DNA of 64,000 nucleotides from an uncultured Flavobacteriales bacterium. GTDB lineage: Bacteria; Bacteroidota; Bacteroidia; Flavobacteriales_D; Parvicellaceae. The DNA is taken from the NCBI GenBank assembly GCA_943787535.1, contig CALSMU010000019.1:48964-112963 (forward strand). The letters run 5' to 3'. Shown in pieces: positions 1 through 9,469 of the stretch (its first letter is position 1; every line of letters begins with the position of its first letter). The translations under genes were made by a program, and so were the position numbers. Under the pieces are notes generated by a model. That model was not told the DNA's origin. It searched no databases and worked only from the letters and a program-made list of their open reading frames with translations.

Positions 1-2177
1 AGATTATCACTATGTACTTTAATAAGTTTGATTTCCTTAACAATGCAGTTGGCATAAATTCGGCTTCACAAGTTTATTTTGGCAAAACACCCAGCGAACT
101 AGAGCTTCATGAAGCAGCGATGCTTGTGGGGATGGCCAAAAACCCTTCTTTATTTAACCCACTAAGAAGGGAGAAGAAGGTAATAAAACGACGAGAAGTT
201 GTTTTAAACCAAATGTTAAAAGCTAAATACATCTCACAGGCACAGTATGATTCTGTAAGAGTTTTGCCGTTGGGGTTAAACTATACACGAGTCGATCATA
301 AAAGCGGTTTAGCGCCTTATTTTAGAGAAACATTAAGAGGAGATGTTTCTAAAATTCTCAGAAAAACAGTTCATTATAAAACCATATATAGGTTTGGACG
401 TGTTGATGAAGGTGGAGAGGCTTTGTTTAATCAAATTTGGACTGCATTGGATACAAAAAAGCTGTTTGATCATAAAAAAGCCTTAAAAGAGAGTCTCTAT
501 CAAACGATTACCGTAAAAAATGAAGAAGGGGAATATTTTGTTATGCGAATATTAAATGTAGATGGCGATGCCCAATGTGAGCTGAGAAAATATAAGTACC
601 ATAAGGAAAAAGGGGAACCTTACGATATTTATGTAGACGGTCTAAAAATTCACTCTACTCTTGATTCAAGAATGCAATCTTATGCAGAGTGGGCGGTTCA
701 AGAACATTTGAAATATGATTTGCAAGAAGATTTTTTTACGAACAGCGAAAAATGGAAACGACCGCCTTTTTCGAATGATTTAACAGAGACTCAAATTGAC
801 ACTTTAATGGAACGAGCAAAGCGTCGTTCACAACTATATAAAGTATATGTTGGAAAAATATGTGGATATTGCGAACGTCCGGATAAATATGTATCGAAGG
901 AAGGCGATAAATTTGTTTGTAGCTATTGTCATCATGAAACTGAGGTGAAAAGCAAAAAGGATTTAGCGGAAATGTTTTTAATCAAGCGTAAAATGAAAGT
1001 TTTTGATTGGCAGGCCGAAAATTATGAAAAAGACACTATTATGACTGTAATGGACTCCATACGTTACTATAAAAGCCTTTTGCGTGCGAGTATGGTTTCT
1101 ATTGAGCCGCAAACAGGACAAATTAAAGCATGGGTTGGCGGACCTTATTTTAATCACTTTAAGTATGATATGGTTAAAAAAGGTAAACGTCAGGTTGGAT
1201 CAACATTCAAGCCGTTTATTTATGGAACCGCTTTAGAGCTGGGCTTAATAGAGCCTTGTGATGAGTCTTTTTTTGATATAAAGTACTGTGTTGATATTCC
1301 TTATAATAAGTATAGAGAAAAACAATGGTGTCCAAGTAATTCTGGCGCTGGGTTTACCAATGAAATGATGCCTATACCTTATGCTTTGGCAAATTCAATG
1401 AACAACATTACAGCAGGAATAGTTAAAAAAGGAAAACAAGGGTTGTTGGATGAAACGTTTGACCGTGTTTCACAAATGGGAATGGACACCTCAAGGTTTA
1501 TTCCTGTTCCCTCGATGGCGCTCGGGGTTTTTGACTTGTCTGTGTACGACATGGTTGGCGCTTTAACATCTTTTGTAAATAATGGAGTGTACATAAAACC
1601 AACTTATATTGTTAAAATAGAGGATAGGAACGGTAATGTTATTTACGAACCAGAGATCTATTCTAAGGAAATATGGAAGGAGGAAACAGCATATAGCATT
1701 CTTCAAATGATGAAGCTTGTAACTACGGGGGTAAGTCATCCAACACTAAAAAACAAAAAAACAGGTAGACCCTTAGTTGGGGGAACAGCTATTCGTATGC
1801 GAGGTAAAGAAACGAAAAAAAGACCCTATGCAGGAATAAGCAGAGAAATTCCTGTAGCCGGAAAAACGGGAACTACTCAAAACCAATCTGATGGCTGGTT
1901 TATGGGGCTTACACCTGATCTGGTAACAGGGGTTTGGGTAGGTGCTGAAGATAGAGCGGTCCGATTTAGGAGTTTGCAGCTTGGAATGGGAACAAACATG
2001 GCGCTTCCGATGTGGTGCTATTATATGAAAAAAGTTTATGCAGACCCCACATTAAATATATCTCAATCTGACTTTACTCCCCCCTCTTCCATCATTGGAG
2101 ACCCTCTTGATTGTAATCAAGATAAAGAATTTGATCCAAAAATGGACACCTGGGACGAAAAGAATCAAGAGTGGTAG
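1..2177 (+). CDS. Class A penicillin-binding protein (PBP1A-like), 5' end cut by window
   Basis: Bifunctional peptidoglycan glycosyltransferase/transpeptidase acting in the periplasm on lipid II and stem peptides. The frame is open to the left edge; the visible N-terminus (MYFNKFDFLNNAVG, then a VYFGK...ELxLxEAAML motif) is the end of a GT51 domain, so the true start lies outside the window and the Met at base 12 is internal. The transpeptidase motifs are all present, numbered from that Met: STFK at 397-400 with the catalytic Ser, SMN at 462-464 and KTGT at 618-621. Between the two domains sits an unusual four-cysteine segment, CGYC...CSYC, at about residues 284-306, resembling a zinc ribbon. 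The C-terminus lacks the long extension seen in some PBPs and ends in an acidic tail. The CoA-transferase gene starts 21 bp downstream, so co-transcription is possible though functionally unrelated. Confidence 0.95.
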   Translation, partial: IITMYFNKFDFLNNAVGINSASQVYFGKTPSELELHEAAMLVGMAKNPSLFNPLRREKKVIKRREVVLNQMLKAKYISQAQYDSVRVLPLGLNYTRVDHKSGLAPYFRETLRGDVSKILRKTVHYKTIYRFGRVDEGGEALFNQIWTALDTKKLFDHKKALKESLYQTITVKNEEGEYFVMRILNVDGDAQCELRKYKYHKEKGEPYDIYVDGLKIHSTLDSRMQSYAEWAVQEHLKYDLQEDFFTNSEKWKRPPFSNDLTETQIDTLMERAKRRSQLYKVYVGKICGYCERPDKYVSKEGDKFVCSYCHHETEVKSKKDLAEMFLIKRKMKVFDWQAENYEKDTIMTVMDSIRYYKSLLRASMVSIEPQTGQIKAWVGGPYFNHFKYDMVKKGKRQVGSTFKPFIYGTALELGLIEPCDESFFDIKYCVDIPYNKYREKQWCPSNSGAGFTNEMMPIPYALANSMNNITAGIVKKGKQGLLDETFDRVSQMGMDTSRFIPVPSMALGVFDLSVYDMVGALTSFVNNGVYIKPTYIVKIEDRNGNVIYEPEIYSKEIWKEETAYSILQMMKLVTTGVSHPTLKNKKTGRPLVGGTAIRMRGKETKKRPYAGISREIPVAGKTGTTQNQSDGWFMGLTPDLVTGVWVGAEDRAVRFRSLQLGMGTNMALPMWCYYMKKVYADPTLNISQSDFTPPSSIIGDPLDCNQDKEFDPKMDTWDEKNQEW

Positions 2178-2198
2178 ATTAAGTAAAACATATTATAT

Positions 2199-2897
2199 AT
2201 GAATAAAGTAGTTGATAACGTTGAAAAAGCTTGTGCTGGTATAGAAAACGGCATGACAATTATGCTTGGAGGTTTTGGTCTGTGCGGTATTCCGGAAAAC
2301 AGCATCTCTCAATTAGTTAAGCTTGGCACTAAAGAGTTAACATGTATCTCTAACAATGCAGGTGTTGATGATTTTGGATTGGGACTCTTGCTTCAAAACC
2401 GGCAAATTAAAAAAATGATATCTTCCTATGTAGGAGAAAATGACGAGTTTGAAAGGCAAATGCTTAGCGGTGAATTAGAGGTCGATTTAATTCCTCAAGG
2501 AAGTCTTGCTGAGCGATGCAGAGCTGGAGGAGCGGGAATCCCAGCATTTTTCACCCCCGCTGGCTATGGCACTGAGGTTGCAGAAGGTAAAGAAGTAAGG
2601 GTGTTTAATGGAAAGCCCCACATATTAGAATCAGCTTTAACAGCAGATTACGCTATTGTAAAAGCCTGGAAAGGTGATACGGCTGGAAATCTCATTTTTA
2701 AAGGAACTGCTCGTAATTTTAATCCAATGATGGCAATGGCAGGAAAAGTTACGATTGCAGAAGTGGAGCATTTGGTTTCTGTCGGAGAATTGGATCCAAA
2801 TCAAATTCATATTGCAGGCATTTTTGTCCAACATATTTTTCAAGGAACGGATTACGAAAAAAGAATTGAGCAAAGAACGGTTCGTCAGAAATCTTAA
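2199..2897 (+). CDS. scoA: 3-oxoacid CoA-transferase, subunit A
   Basis: Alpha subunit of a succinyl-CoA:3-ketoacid (or acetoacetyl) CoA-transferase, which moves CoA between an acyl-CoA donor and a 3-oxo acid in ketone-body and fatty-acid catabolism; cytosolic. The 232-residue length is normal for the family. The signature [10 protein letters not shown] lies at about residues 24-33, and the [17 protein letters not shown] segment is characteristic of the A subunit. It is followed 12 bp later by the B subunit, the usual order for the heterodimer. The first ATG is used; upstream sequence is only A/T-rich, with no clear Shine-Dalgarno, as is common in Bacteroidota. The donor specificity (succinyl-CoA versus acetyl-CoA) cannot be decided from the sequence. 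Confidence 0.95.
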   Translation: MNKVVDNVEKACAGIENGMTIMLGGFGLCGIPENSISQLVKLGTKELTCISNNAGVDDFGLGLLLQNRQIKKMISSYVGENDEFERQMLSGELEVDLIPQGSLAERCRAGGAGIPAFFTPAGYGTEVAEGKEVRVFNGKPHILESALTADYAIVKAWKGDTAGNLIFKGTARNFNPMMAMAGKVTIAEVEHLVSVGELDPNQIHIAGIFVQHIFQGTDYEKRIEQRTVRQKS

Positions 2898-2909
2898 AAT
2901 TAGAAAACA

Positions 2910-3569
2910 ATGGCTTTAGATAAAAACCAAATAGCACGAAGAATAGCACAGGAACTGCAACATGGTTGGTACGTTAATCTAGGAATAGGAATACCAACTT
3001 TGGTTGCTAATTTTATTCCTGAGGGAATCGAGGTTGAGTTCCAGTCCGAAAACGGAATATTAGGCATGGGGCCCTTTCCATTTGATGGAGAGGAAGATGC
3101 TGATTTGATAAATGCTGGAAAGCAAACGATTACCGCGATGAATGGTGCTGCTTACTTTGATTCAGCGACAAGCTTCGCAATGATAAGAGGGCAACATGTC
3201 CAGTTAACGGTGCTGGGAGCTATGGAAGTTTCTGAAAATGGAGATATTGCAAATTGGAAAATCCCTGGTAAAATGGTTAAAGGAATGGGCGGAGCTATGG
3301 ATTTAGTTGCTAGTGCTGATAATATTATTGTGGCAATGATGCACGCTAATAAAAAAGGAGAGAGCAAGCTATTATCAAACTGCTCTCTGCCATTAACCGG
3401 TGTTGGGTGTGTAAAAAAAGTGGTGACAAACTTAGCAGTGATGGAAATAATAGAAGGCGGCGGGTTTAAATTATTAGAGAGAGCTCCAGGAGTTTCTGTT
3501 GAGGAAATTAGAGACGCAACGGAAGGAAAGCTAATCATTAAAGGAGAAATTCCCGAGATGGTGTTATAA
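2910..3569 (+). CDS. scoB: 3-oxoacid CoA-transferase, subunit B
   Basis: Beta subunit of the same CoA-transferase. It carries the active-site glutamate that forms the enzyme-CoA thioester, in the motif SENGILG (Glu47). The length of 219 residues is typical. The gene directly follows the A subunit with a 12-bp gap, so the two are surely translated from one message. No terminator is visible downstream; the next gene begins 59 bp later with a GTG codon. Confidence 0.95.
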   Translation: MALDKNQIARRIAQELQHGWYVNLGIGIPTLVANFIPEGIEVEFQSENGILGMGPFPFDGEEDADLINAGKQTITAMNGAAYFDSATSFAMIRGQHVQLTVLGAMEVSENGDIANWKIPGKMVKGMGGAMDLVASADNIIVAMMHANKKGESKLLSNCSLPLTGVGCVKKVVTNLAVMEIIEGGGFKLLERAPGVSVEEIRDATEGKLIIKGEIPEMVL

Positions 3570-3628
3570 TGTTTAGGTAATAAAATAGTTATAGAACAAT
3601 CAACCCTAAATTTCGATTCTCGTCAAGA

Positions 3629-5071
3629 GTGATTTTGCAGTTAAAACCATACTTTAATAGTGTTTCAAAACTTACTTTTTTTGTTCTTGTTGCGCTGATG
3701 ATTTGGACAACATTTAATTTAAAAAAATGGAAGCATGCCGAAACAGAAGCTAAAATAATTACATGGGATGTTACTTCGTATTATGGATATCTACCAGCAG
3801 CCTTTATTCATTATGATCTTTCTCTTGGTTTTGTTGACACAGACAGCGTTGACTATGCTGCAAAACATCAGTTTTGGCCAGAGCGCTTAAACAGTGAATT
3901 AGAAAGTGATCCAAAAGGAGAAATTAAGGTTATAAAAACAACCATGGGGCTGTCTTTTATGTATGCACCTTTCTTTTTTATGGCCCATGGGTTTGCCCAC
4001 CTTTCGAAATATGAGCCAAATGGATTCTCTCAGCCCTACGAATTTTTCCTTGTTGTTTCGTGTCTCTTTTACCTATTTATTGGCTTGTATTATCTTCGGA
4101 AATTATTACTTTTCACTTTTTCCGAATGGGTTACCAGCTTGACTATGGTAACGATATTAGCAGGAACCAATTTGTATTATTATGCAAGCGCAGAACCCGC
4201 AATGTCCCATGCGTTTTCTTTTTCTTTAATAACTTGCTTTATTTATCAGAGTGTGTTGTGGTTATCGGAAAAAAAAATTAAAAGAGCGATTTATCTTGGT
4301 TTGCTGGGGGGTCTTATAGTTTTAATTCGGCCTGTTAATGTTCTTATATTCTTATTTCCTTTATTATATAATGTAACTACTGCAAAACAATTTATAGAGC
4401 GTATTAATTATTTCACATGCAAATGGAAACAGATAATTACTATTGCATTTCTTGGCTTTTTTGTGCTGCTGCCACAATTTATTTATTGGAAATTGATTAC
4501 AGGAAGTTGGCTTTTTAACTCTTACGTTGGCGAACGGTTTTATTTCAACAACCAACACATTATAGAGGGACTTTTTAGCTACAGAAAAGGTTGGTTGACG
4601 TATACGCCGATTATGATCTTTGCGTGTATTGGCTTATTGTTTTTATTCAAAAAAGAACGGAAATATTTTCTATCTATTTCAGTTTTTTTATGTATCAATA
4701 TCTTCGTGCTATATAGCTGGTGGTCCTGGTGGTATGGAGGAGGTTTTGGAAGTAGGCCGATGATTGACTGTTATGGTTTGCTTGCAATCCCAATGGCCAG
4801 TTTTTATTCAGTTACTCTAAGAAAGATGTTGGTTTTAATACCTATATTTTCAATTGGAATTGCACTCATCACGTTAAATCAGATACAAACATTTCAGCAT
4901 AGGCGAGGTATAATTCACTGGGATTCTATGACAAAAAAGGCATATTGGAATGTTTTTTTAAAAATGAATATGCGCGCAGATGACTGGGATCGTCAGGAAA
5001 GATATCTAAAACCTCCTGATCAGATTAAAGCTAGAGCCGGAGAAGACGAATACGATTTTAACCCTTTTTAA
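3629..5071 (+). CDS. Polytopic membrane protein, probable GT-C-type glycosyltransferase
   Basis: A 480-residue integral inner-membrane protein with roughly ten or more hydrophobic helices spread along the chain, a short charged C-terminal tail and a large loop after the first helix. The first loop holds a 'DVTSYYGYLPAAF' segment; similar motifs occur in uncharacterised Bacteroidota membrane glycosyltransferases with a GT-C-like fold. No soluble catalytic domain is seen, so the assignment rests on topology and on the neighbour: a GT2 polyprenyl-phosphate sugar synthase, whose product is the usual sugar donor for GT-C enzymes. The start is a GTG at 3629; an in-frame ATG about 22 codons later lies inside the first helix and is less likely. 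The acceptor and sugar are unknown. Confidence 0.7.
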   Translation: MILQLKPYFNSVSKLTFFVLVALMIWTTFNLKKWKHAETEAKIITWDVTSYYGYLPAAFIHYDLSLGFVDTDSVDYAAKHQFWPERLNSELESDPKGEIKVIKTTMGLSFMYAPFFFMAHGFAHLSKYEPNGFSQPYEFFLVVSCLFYLFIGLYYLRKLLLFTFSEWVTSLTMVTILAGTNLYYYASAEPAMSHAFSFSLITCFIYQSVLWLSEKKIKRAIYLGLLGGLIVLIRPVNVLIFLFPLLYNVTTAKQFIERINYFTCKWKQIITIAFLGFFVLLPQFIYWKLITGSWLFNSYVGERFYFNNQHIIEGLFSYRKGWLTYTPIMIFACIGLLFLFKKERKYFLSISVFLCINIFVLYSWWSWWYGGGFGSRPMIDCYGLLAIPMASFYSVTLRKMLVLIPIFSIGIALITLNQIQTFQHRRGIIHWDSMTKKAYWNVFLKMNMRADDWDRQERYLKPPDQIKARAGEDEYDFNPF

Positions 5072-5102
5072 GTGATTAAAATGGATGACTGAGAAATCTT
5101 GT

Positions 5103-5110
5103 TATCTTTG
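5103..5110 (+). promoter_or_regulatory. Bacteroidota -7 promoter box
   Basis: TATCTTTG matches the TAnnTTTG consensus of the primary sigma factor in Bacteroidota. It ends 12 bp before the ATG of the GT2 gene, implying a very short leader. I see no convincing -33 TTTG at the expected spacing, so the call rests on one box. Confidence 0.45.
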
Positions 5111-5122
5111 GCAGCGTAAAGA

Positions 5123-5845
5123 ATGATAAAAAAACTTTCAATAATCATCCCTGTTTTTAACGAAAAGGAAACAATTTATAAATTGTTGGGGATCGTTCAG
5201 AGAGTTGTCTTAATTCGCAATATTGAGAAAGAGTTGATAGTTGTTGACGACTGTTCAACAGACGGGAGTTTAGATGAGATAAAAAGGTATATTTCAGAAA
5301 CTCCAGACCATTTAGTAACCTTAGTTCAGCACCAAAACAACATTGGGAAAGGAGGGTCCATTCGAACAGGTATTCAAAAAGCAACAGGGGACTACACAAT
5401 TATTCAAGATGCGGATTTGGAATTAAACCCATCGGAATATAATCAATTACTCGAGCCGATTTTAAACAACACAGCTGATATTGTTTATGGCTCTCGTTTT
5501 ATTGGGTCCTCTAAGCACGAAAAAGAATCTGCCGCGCACAGGATGGCTAATCACTTTTTAACATGGCTAGGCAACCTGGTTAACGGAGTAAAACTAACAG
5601 ACATGCAGACATGCTACAAGCTTGTGCCTACAAAAGTTTTTAAGGAGTTAAAGCTTAAAGAAAAGCGATTTGCTTTTGACTCAGAAATTACTGCTAGACT
5701 TGCAAAATATAAAGAACTGAAATGGGCAGAAGTTGCGATAACATATGAACCAAGGACTCAAAAAGAGGGAAAAAAAATAGGCTACATTGATGGGTTTCGG
5801 GCTATTTATAGTATTATTAGGTATGGTTGGTTCGCCAAGAAATAA
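5123..5845 (+). CDS. GT2 glycosyltransferase, polyprenyl-phosphate mannose/glucose synthase-like
   Basis: Cytosolic family-2 glycosyltransferase resembling dolichyl-phosphate mannose synthase: it would transfer a sugar from a nucleotide sugar to polyprenyl phosphate. The GT-A fold motifs are visible: IIPVFNE near residues 8-14, VVDDCSTDGS at 40-49 (Asp42/Asp43 bind the nucleotide), and the QDADLEL metal-binding DxD-like motif at 95-101, followed by GSRF. At 240 residues it lacks the C-terminal membrane helices of longer family members, which fits the soluble, membrane-associated subclass. The adjacent upstream polytopic protein could use its product. The sugar is not determinable. The 36-bp gap to the convergent response regulator holds a weak inverted repeat (5860-5875). 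Confidence 0.88.
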   Translation: MIKKLSIIIPVFNEKETIYKLLGIVQRVVLIRNIEKELIVVDDCSTDGSLDEIKRYISETPDHLVTLVQHQNNIGKGGSIRTGIQKATGDYTIIQDADLELNPSEYNQLLEPILNNTADIVYGSRFIGSSKHEKESAAHRMANHFLTWLGNLVNGVKLTDMQTCYKLVPTKVFKELKLKEKRFAFDSEITARLAKYKELKWAEVAITYEPRTQKEGKKIGYIDGFRAIYSIIRYGWFAKK

Positions 5846-5859
5846 GAACTAATAAGTTA

Positions 5860-5875
5860 CCTATAGGTATATAGG
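5860..5875. other. Short inverted repeat in convergent gap
   Basis: CCTATA-GGTA-TATAGG forms a 6-bp stem with a 4-nt loop between the convergent GT2 and response-regulator genes. It has no U-run and is AT-rich, so any terminator role is doubtful. Confidence 0.25.
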
Positions 5876-5881
5876 AAAACA

Positions 5882-6571
5882 CTAAAGCAAGTTGAGTCGC
5901 TTGGTAAGTTCCTCTTTATAAGCCTTACCTATGCTTATTTGTTTTTGATTAATTAAAATGTAATTATCTTCAATAGTTTCAATTTTATCAACCCTAACAA
6001 TAAAAGACCTATGAACCCTAACAAAATCATCCGCAGATAATTTGGATGCAATATCTTTCATTGTACTTAATATTGTGTATTTACCTTTCGGTGTAAAGAT
6101 ACGCATGTAATTACCTAAGGCCTCTACCCATAAAACATCCTCCGTGTTAATTTGAACCAATTTAGATTCGGTTTTAATAAAAATAGTTTTGTCTTTGGAG
6201 GTTATGTTTGCTCTACTTTCTTCAAAACGCCGAAGTGCTTTATCTACTGATTTTAAGAAACGTGCGTGTGAGATAGGTTTTTGGACAAAGTCAGTAACAT
6301 CATATTCATACGACTCTACAGCATATTCGGAATGGGAAGTAACCAAAATAACTTGAGGCAGCGGACTTAACGTTCTAAGCATTTCCATACCATCCATTTT
6401 TGGCATTTCAATATCTAGAAAAACTAAATCAATGTGCTCATCCTTAATAGTGTTAAATGCGTCTATCGCATCTTCACACGACCTTATTAGCTCCAGGGAG
6501 TCAGTTTCATTAATTAAATCTGCTAATACATTTCTAGAAAGTTCGTCATCGTCTACAACAAGACACCTCAT
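5882..6571 (-). CDS. LytTR-family response regulator
   Basis: A 229-residue two-domain transcription regulator. The receiver domain (residues 1-120) has the acidic cluster DDD at 7-9, the phospho-acceptor Asp53 in FLDIEMPKMDG, Thr78 and Lys98 in FVQKP. The LytTR DNA-binding domain (about 130-229) has the typical ALGNYMRIFT and FVRVHRSFIV segments. It overlaps the upstream histidine kinase by 4 bp (stop TGA inside ATGA), so the two are translationally coupled and very probably form one signalling pathway. Its targets are unknown; LytTR proteins usually act on nearby promoters, but neighbours here are housekeeping genes. Confidence 0.93.
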   Translation of the reverse strand: MRCLVVDDDELSRNVLADLINETDSLELIRSCEDAIDAFNTIKDEHIDLVFLDIEMPKMDGMEMLRTLSPLPQVILVTSHSEYAVESYEYDVTDFVQKPISHARFLKSVDKALRRFEESRANITSKDKTIFIKTESKLVQINTEDVLWVEALGNYMRIFTPKGKYTILSTMKDIASKLSADDFVRVHRSFIVRVDKIETIEDNYILINQKQISIGKAYKEELTKRLNLL

Positions 6572-9288
6572 GCTTTTTCTTTTAATTCGCCTTTAATTTT
6601 TTTGAGCTCTTTAATTGATAATTCTAACACAATTTCAACTCTGTTCACAATATCTGCAATTTCCCCTAAATCACCAACTTCTTTGTTTACTTTCTCCAGA
6701 AATTCTAGCTCTTTTTCAATTAGAGCTATTCCCATATACCTAACATTGCCCTTAATTTTATGAGCGAATCCTCGCAGCTCCTCCCATTTTCGAGAATCAT
6801 GTGCTTCTTTTAAGGCTTCCAAATCATTCGGAACGTTGTTTAAAAAAATAGAGATGTATTTGTCCAGTTTTGAATAATCATTGTTAATAAGCTGCAGTAA
6901 TTCTTCTAAGTGAACATGAGAAGTGTCAAATACTACATTATCTATCGTTTGATCATGAGGTTTTAATGAGTCAGCCCCTCCCCCACTTTTTTTGTGCTTT
7001 TTTATAATTTGAGTCAAAAGAGCAAGGTTAATTGGCTTGGAAACGTAGTCATTCATTCCTGCTTTATTGCATTTTTCTGCAACTCCATCTAGAACATGTG
7101 CCGTCATAGCTATAATCGGAATATTTGCCTTACTGCTTTTTAGTTTTCTAATTTGTCGGGTTGCTTCATATCCGTCCATTATGGGCATTTGAATATCCAT
7201 TAATATAATATCATATTTAGATTGTTTTACCTTTAGAAGAGCCATTTTTCCGTCATCTGCCATTTCAACTTCTACATTATTCTTATAACTATTTATTAAA
7301 TCAAAGAAGATTTCTCGGTTTAATGCATTGTCATCAACGACTAAAATCTTTAAGTCTCTCAACGGACTTGTTTTATTGCCTGGTACTCCAGCACTTATTT
7401 TTTTGTTTTTACTTTTCTTTAGTTCTAGCTCAAAGGAAAACTTACTACCCTCTCCAAAAGTACTTTGTAAATGAATTTTACTATCCATTAGTTGGATTAA
7501 GTTTTTAGTAATTGCAAGCCCTAATCCAGTGCCTCCATATTGCCTCGTTGTGTATGTGGTTTCTTGCTTAAATGAGTCGAAAATGGAATCTATCCTACTC
7601 CTTCTAATGCCGATACCGGTGTCCGATATTTCAAATAAAACGGATATTGTTTTTTCCGTTTCGTGGGTCACGTTAATTGCTACACAAATCTCTCCGTCTT
7701 CGGTAAACTTAATAGCATTGTCCAATAGGTTTAATATGATTTGGTTTATTCTATGCGGATCTCCCATTAAGACTTTTGGGATTCTTTTGTCTAACCTGGA
7801 AATCAAAGAAACATTTTTTTCACGAAGCTTAAAACTAAGACTATTTATCAGTTCATCAAGAATTTCATGAATTGAAAAGTTTACTGTTTCTAGCTCAATT
7901 GTTCCAGATTCTATCTTTGATAAATCCAAAACATCATTTACAAGAAACAAAATGTTTTGTGCACTTGAATTTATTGTTCGCAAGTACTTTTGCTGATCCG
8001 GGTTCAGATTTGTTTCGCCCAATAGCCTTGACAATCCGACCACAGCATTTAATGGAGTTCGGATTTCATGGCTAGTATATGCAAAAAATTCCTCTTTATC
8101 TATTCGAGCTCGGTTGGCGTCTTCGTTTGCAATTTTTAACTGATAGTTGATTTTATTTTTCTGTTTCAGAGCAAAAAACAGAAAAATAGCGAGAACTATT
8201 ACAACAAAGAAAACGAACAAAATAATATTTGTTACGAAGCTTTTATTTTTTAATTCTTGCGCTTTAAATTGTTTTTCTTTGTTAAGAAGTAGTATTTCTT
8301 GGTTCTTGTTTTCAATATCTAACTGCGCCTCTAGCTCCGAAATTTCACGCGTATCTTTTATTGCTAGGTAGTATTTAAGGTATTCATAAGCTAGCTTATA
8401 ATCTTCGTTTTTTTCATAGACATTTGCTAAATTTTCATACCCTTTTTTAATGTAAGCTTTTAATCCTGTTTTTTCCGCTAACCCCAGACTAGTTTTCATG
8501 TAAAGTAAAGCTAAATCAAACTCATTTTCCGCTTGATAAACCACTCCTATTTCAAAACAAAGAACGGATTGTTTTTCTTTATTGTTAATCCTTTCAAAGT
8601 CACCGAGTGATTTTAAATAGTGCTCTAGGGCTAAATCATTTTGTTTTGCATTTTTGTAGAGAAACCCTACACTTCTATTTACTTCAGCCAACTCTTCTAT
8701 GTTGTTGGTTAAAGAAATTGCATCTAATGCAACTAAATAATATTGAAGCGATAGATTTTCTTTTCCTTGGACATAACTTAAATCCCCCAACCGAGTGTTA
8801 CATTTTGATAAACATAATAAACAATCAATTTCCTTAGCTATTTCGAGCGAGGCTCTATAAAAGCTTTCTGCTATTGTGAATTCTCCCTTTTCCTGATAAA
8901 CATGGCCTATGAATAAATTACTTAAGGAAACTCCTTCCTGATTTTGTGTTTCCTCATTGTTTCTTAAGGCGCTATAGTGAGCGTCTAAGGCGGCTTGATA
9001 TTGTGCAAAATTTAGCTCCAATACGCCAATTTGATTATAGGCGTTAACTATTCCTGTATTGTATTGTAAGCTTTTACTGACAGCTAAACTACGACGAGCA
9101 TTTTCCATAGCCTTTTCCGAATTAGAAGGCTCATATAGTTTAGATAACTCATACAAAATATTCGCTAATTTTTTAGGATCGGTTTCTGAGTTTACTGCAG
9201 CCTCGAATTTGTTTATTTGTTGAAACCGTTGAGCGTGCCCAAGAATTGAGATAAGAAGGATTAGAACTATTAATAGTTTTTTTTTCAT
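6568..9288 (-). CDS. TPR-containing hybrid sensor histidine kinase with receiver and Hpt domains
   Basis: A 906-residue sensor. A signal peptide (1-19) is followed by a tetratricopeptide-repeat periplasmic region (about 25-325), a short coiled coil, one membrane helix (about 350-374), then the cytosolic core: HisKA with the phospho-His in YTSHEIRTPLN, HATPase with N-box NLLDNAIKFT and G-boxes DTGIGI and GGTGLGLAI, a receiver with phospho-acceptor Asp in ILMDIQMPIMDG, and a C-terminal Hpt domain with the phospho-His in FAHKIKGNVRYMG. It therefore holds a complete His-Asp-His relay whose last Asp is presumably in the overlapping LytTR regulator. The ligand sensed by the TPR region is unknown. 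No -7 box was found immediately upstream. Confidence 0.93.
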   Translation of the reverse strand: MKKKLLIVLILLISILGHAQRFQQINKFEAAVNSETDPKKLANILYELSKLYEPSNSEKAMENARRSLAVSKSLQYNTGIVNAYNQIGVLELNFAQYQAALDAHYSALRNNEETQNQEGVSLSNLFIGHVYQEKGEFTIAESFYRASLEIAKEIDCLLCLSKCNTRLGDLSYVQGKENLSLQYYLVALDAISLTNNIEELAEVNRSVGFLYKNAKQNDLALEHYLKSLGDFERINNKEKQSVLCFEIGVVYQAENEFDLALLYMKTSLGLAEKTGLKAYIKKGYENLANVYEKNEDYKLAYEYLKYYLAIKDTREISELEAQLDIENKNQEILLLNKEKQFKAQELKNKSFVTNIILFVFFVVIVLAIFLFFALKQKNKINYQLKIANEDANRARIDKEEFFAYTSHEIRTPLNAVVGLSRLLGETNLNPDQQKYLRTINSSAQNILFLVNDVLDLSKIESGTIELETVNFSIHEILDELINSLSFKLREKNVSLISRLDKRIPKVLMGDPHRINQIILNLLDNAIKFTEDGEICVAINVTHETEKTISVLFEISDTGIGIRRSRIDSIFDSFKQETTYTTRQYGGTGLGLAITKNLIQLMDSKIHLQSTFGEGSKFSFELELKKSKNKKISAGVPGNKTSPLRDLKILVVDDNALNREIFFDLINSYKNNVEVEMADDGKMALLKVKQSKYDIILMDIQMPIMDGYEATRQIRKLKSSKANIPIIAMTAHVLDGVAEKCNKAGMNDYVSKPINLALLTQIIKKHKKSGGGADSLKPHDQTIDNVVFDTSHVHLEELLQLINNDYSKLDKYISIFLNNVPNDLEALKEAHDSRKWEELRGFAHKIKGNVRYMGIALIEKELEFLEKVNKEVGDLGEIADIVNRVEIVLELSIKELKKIKGELKEKA

Positions 9289-9469
9289 TCACATTGAAAA
9301 TACCGAGACTTGTACGTGAAAACACCTAAAAAGTTTTCTCTTTTACAGGCTTTTTGTTTTTGTCGAATCCGCAGAAAGGAATTAGCGTTATTGAAAATCA
9401 TTATTGCAGAAAAAGCAGAAGAGACTGCAGCTTTGGTTAATCCAAAACCTTTTTTTAACCTAGCTAAGC

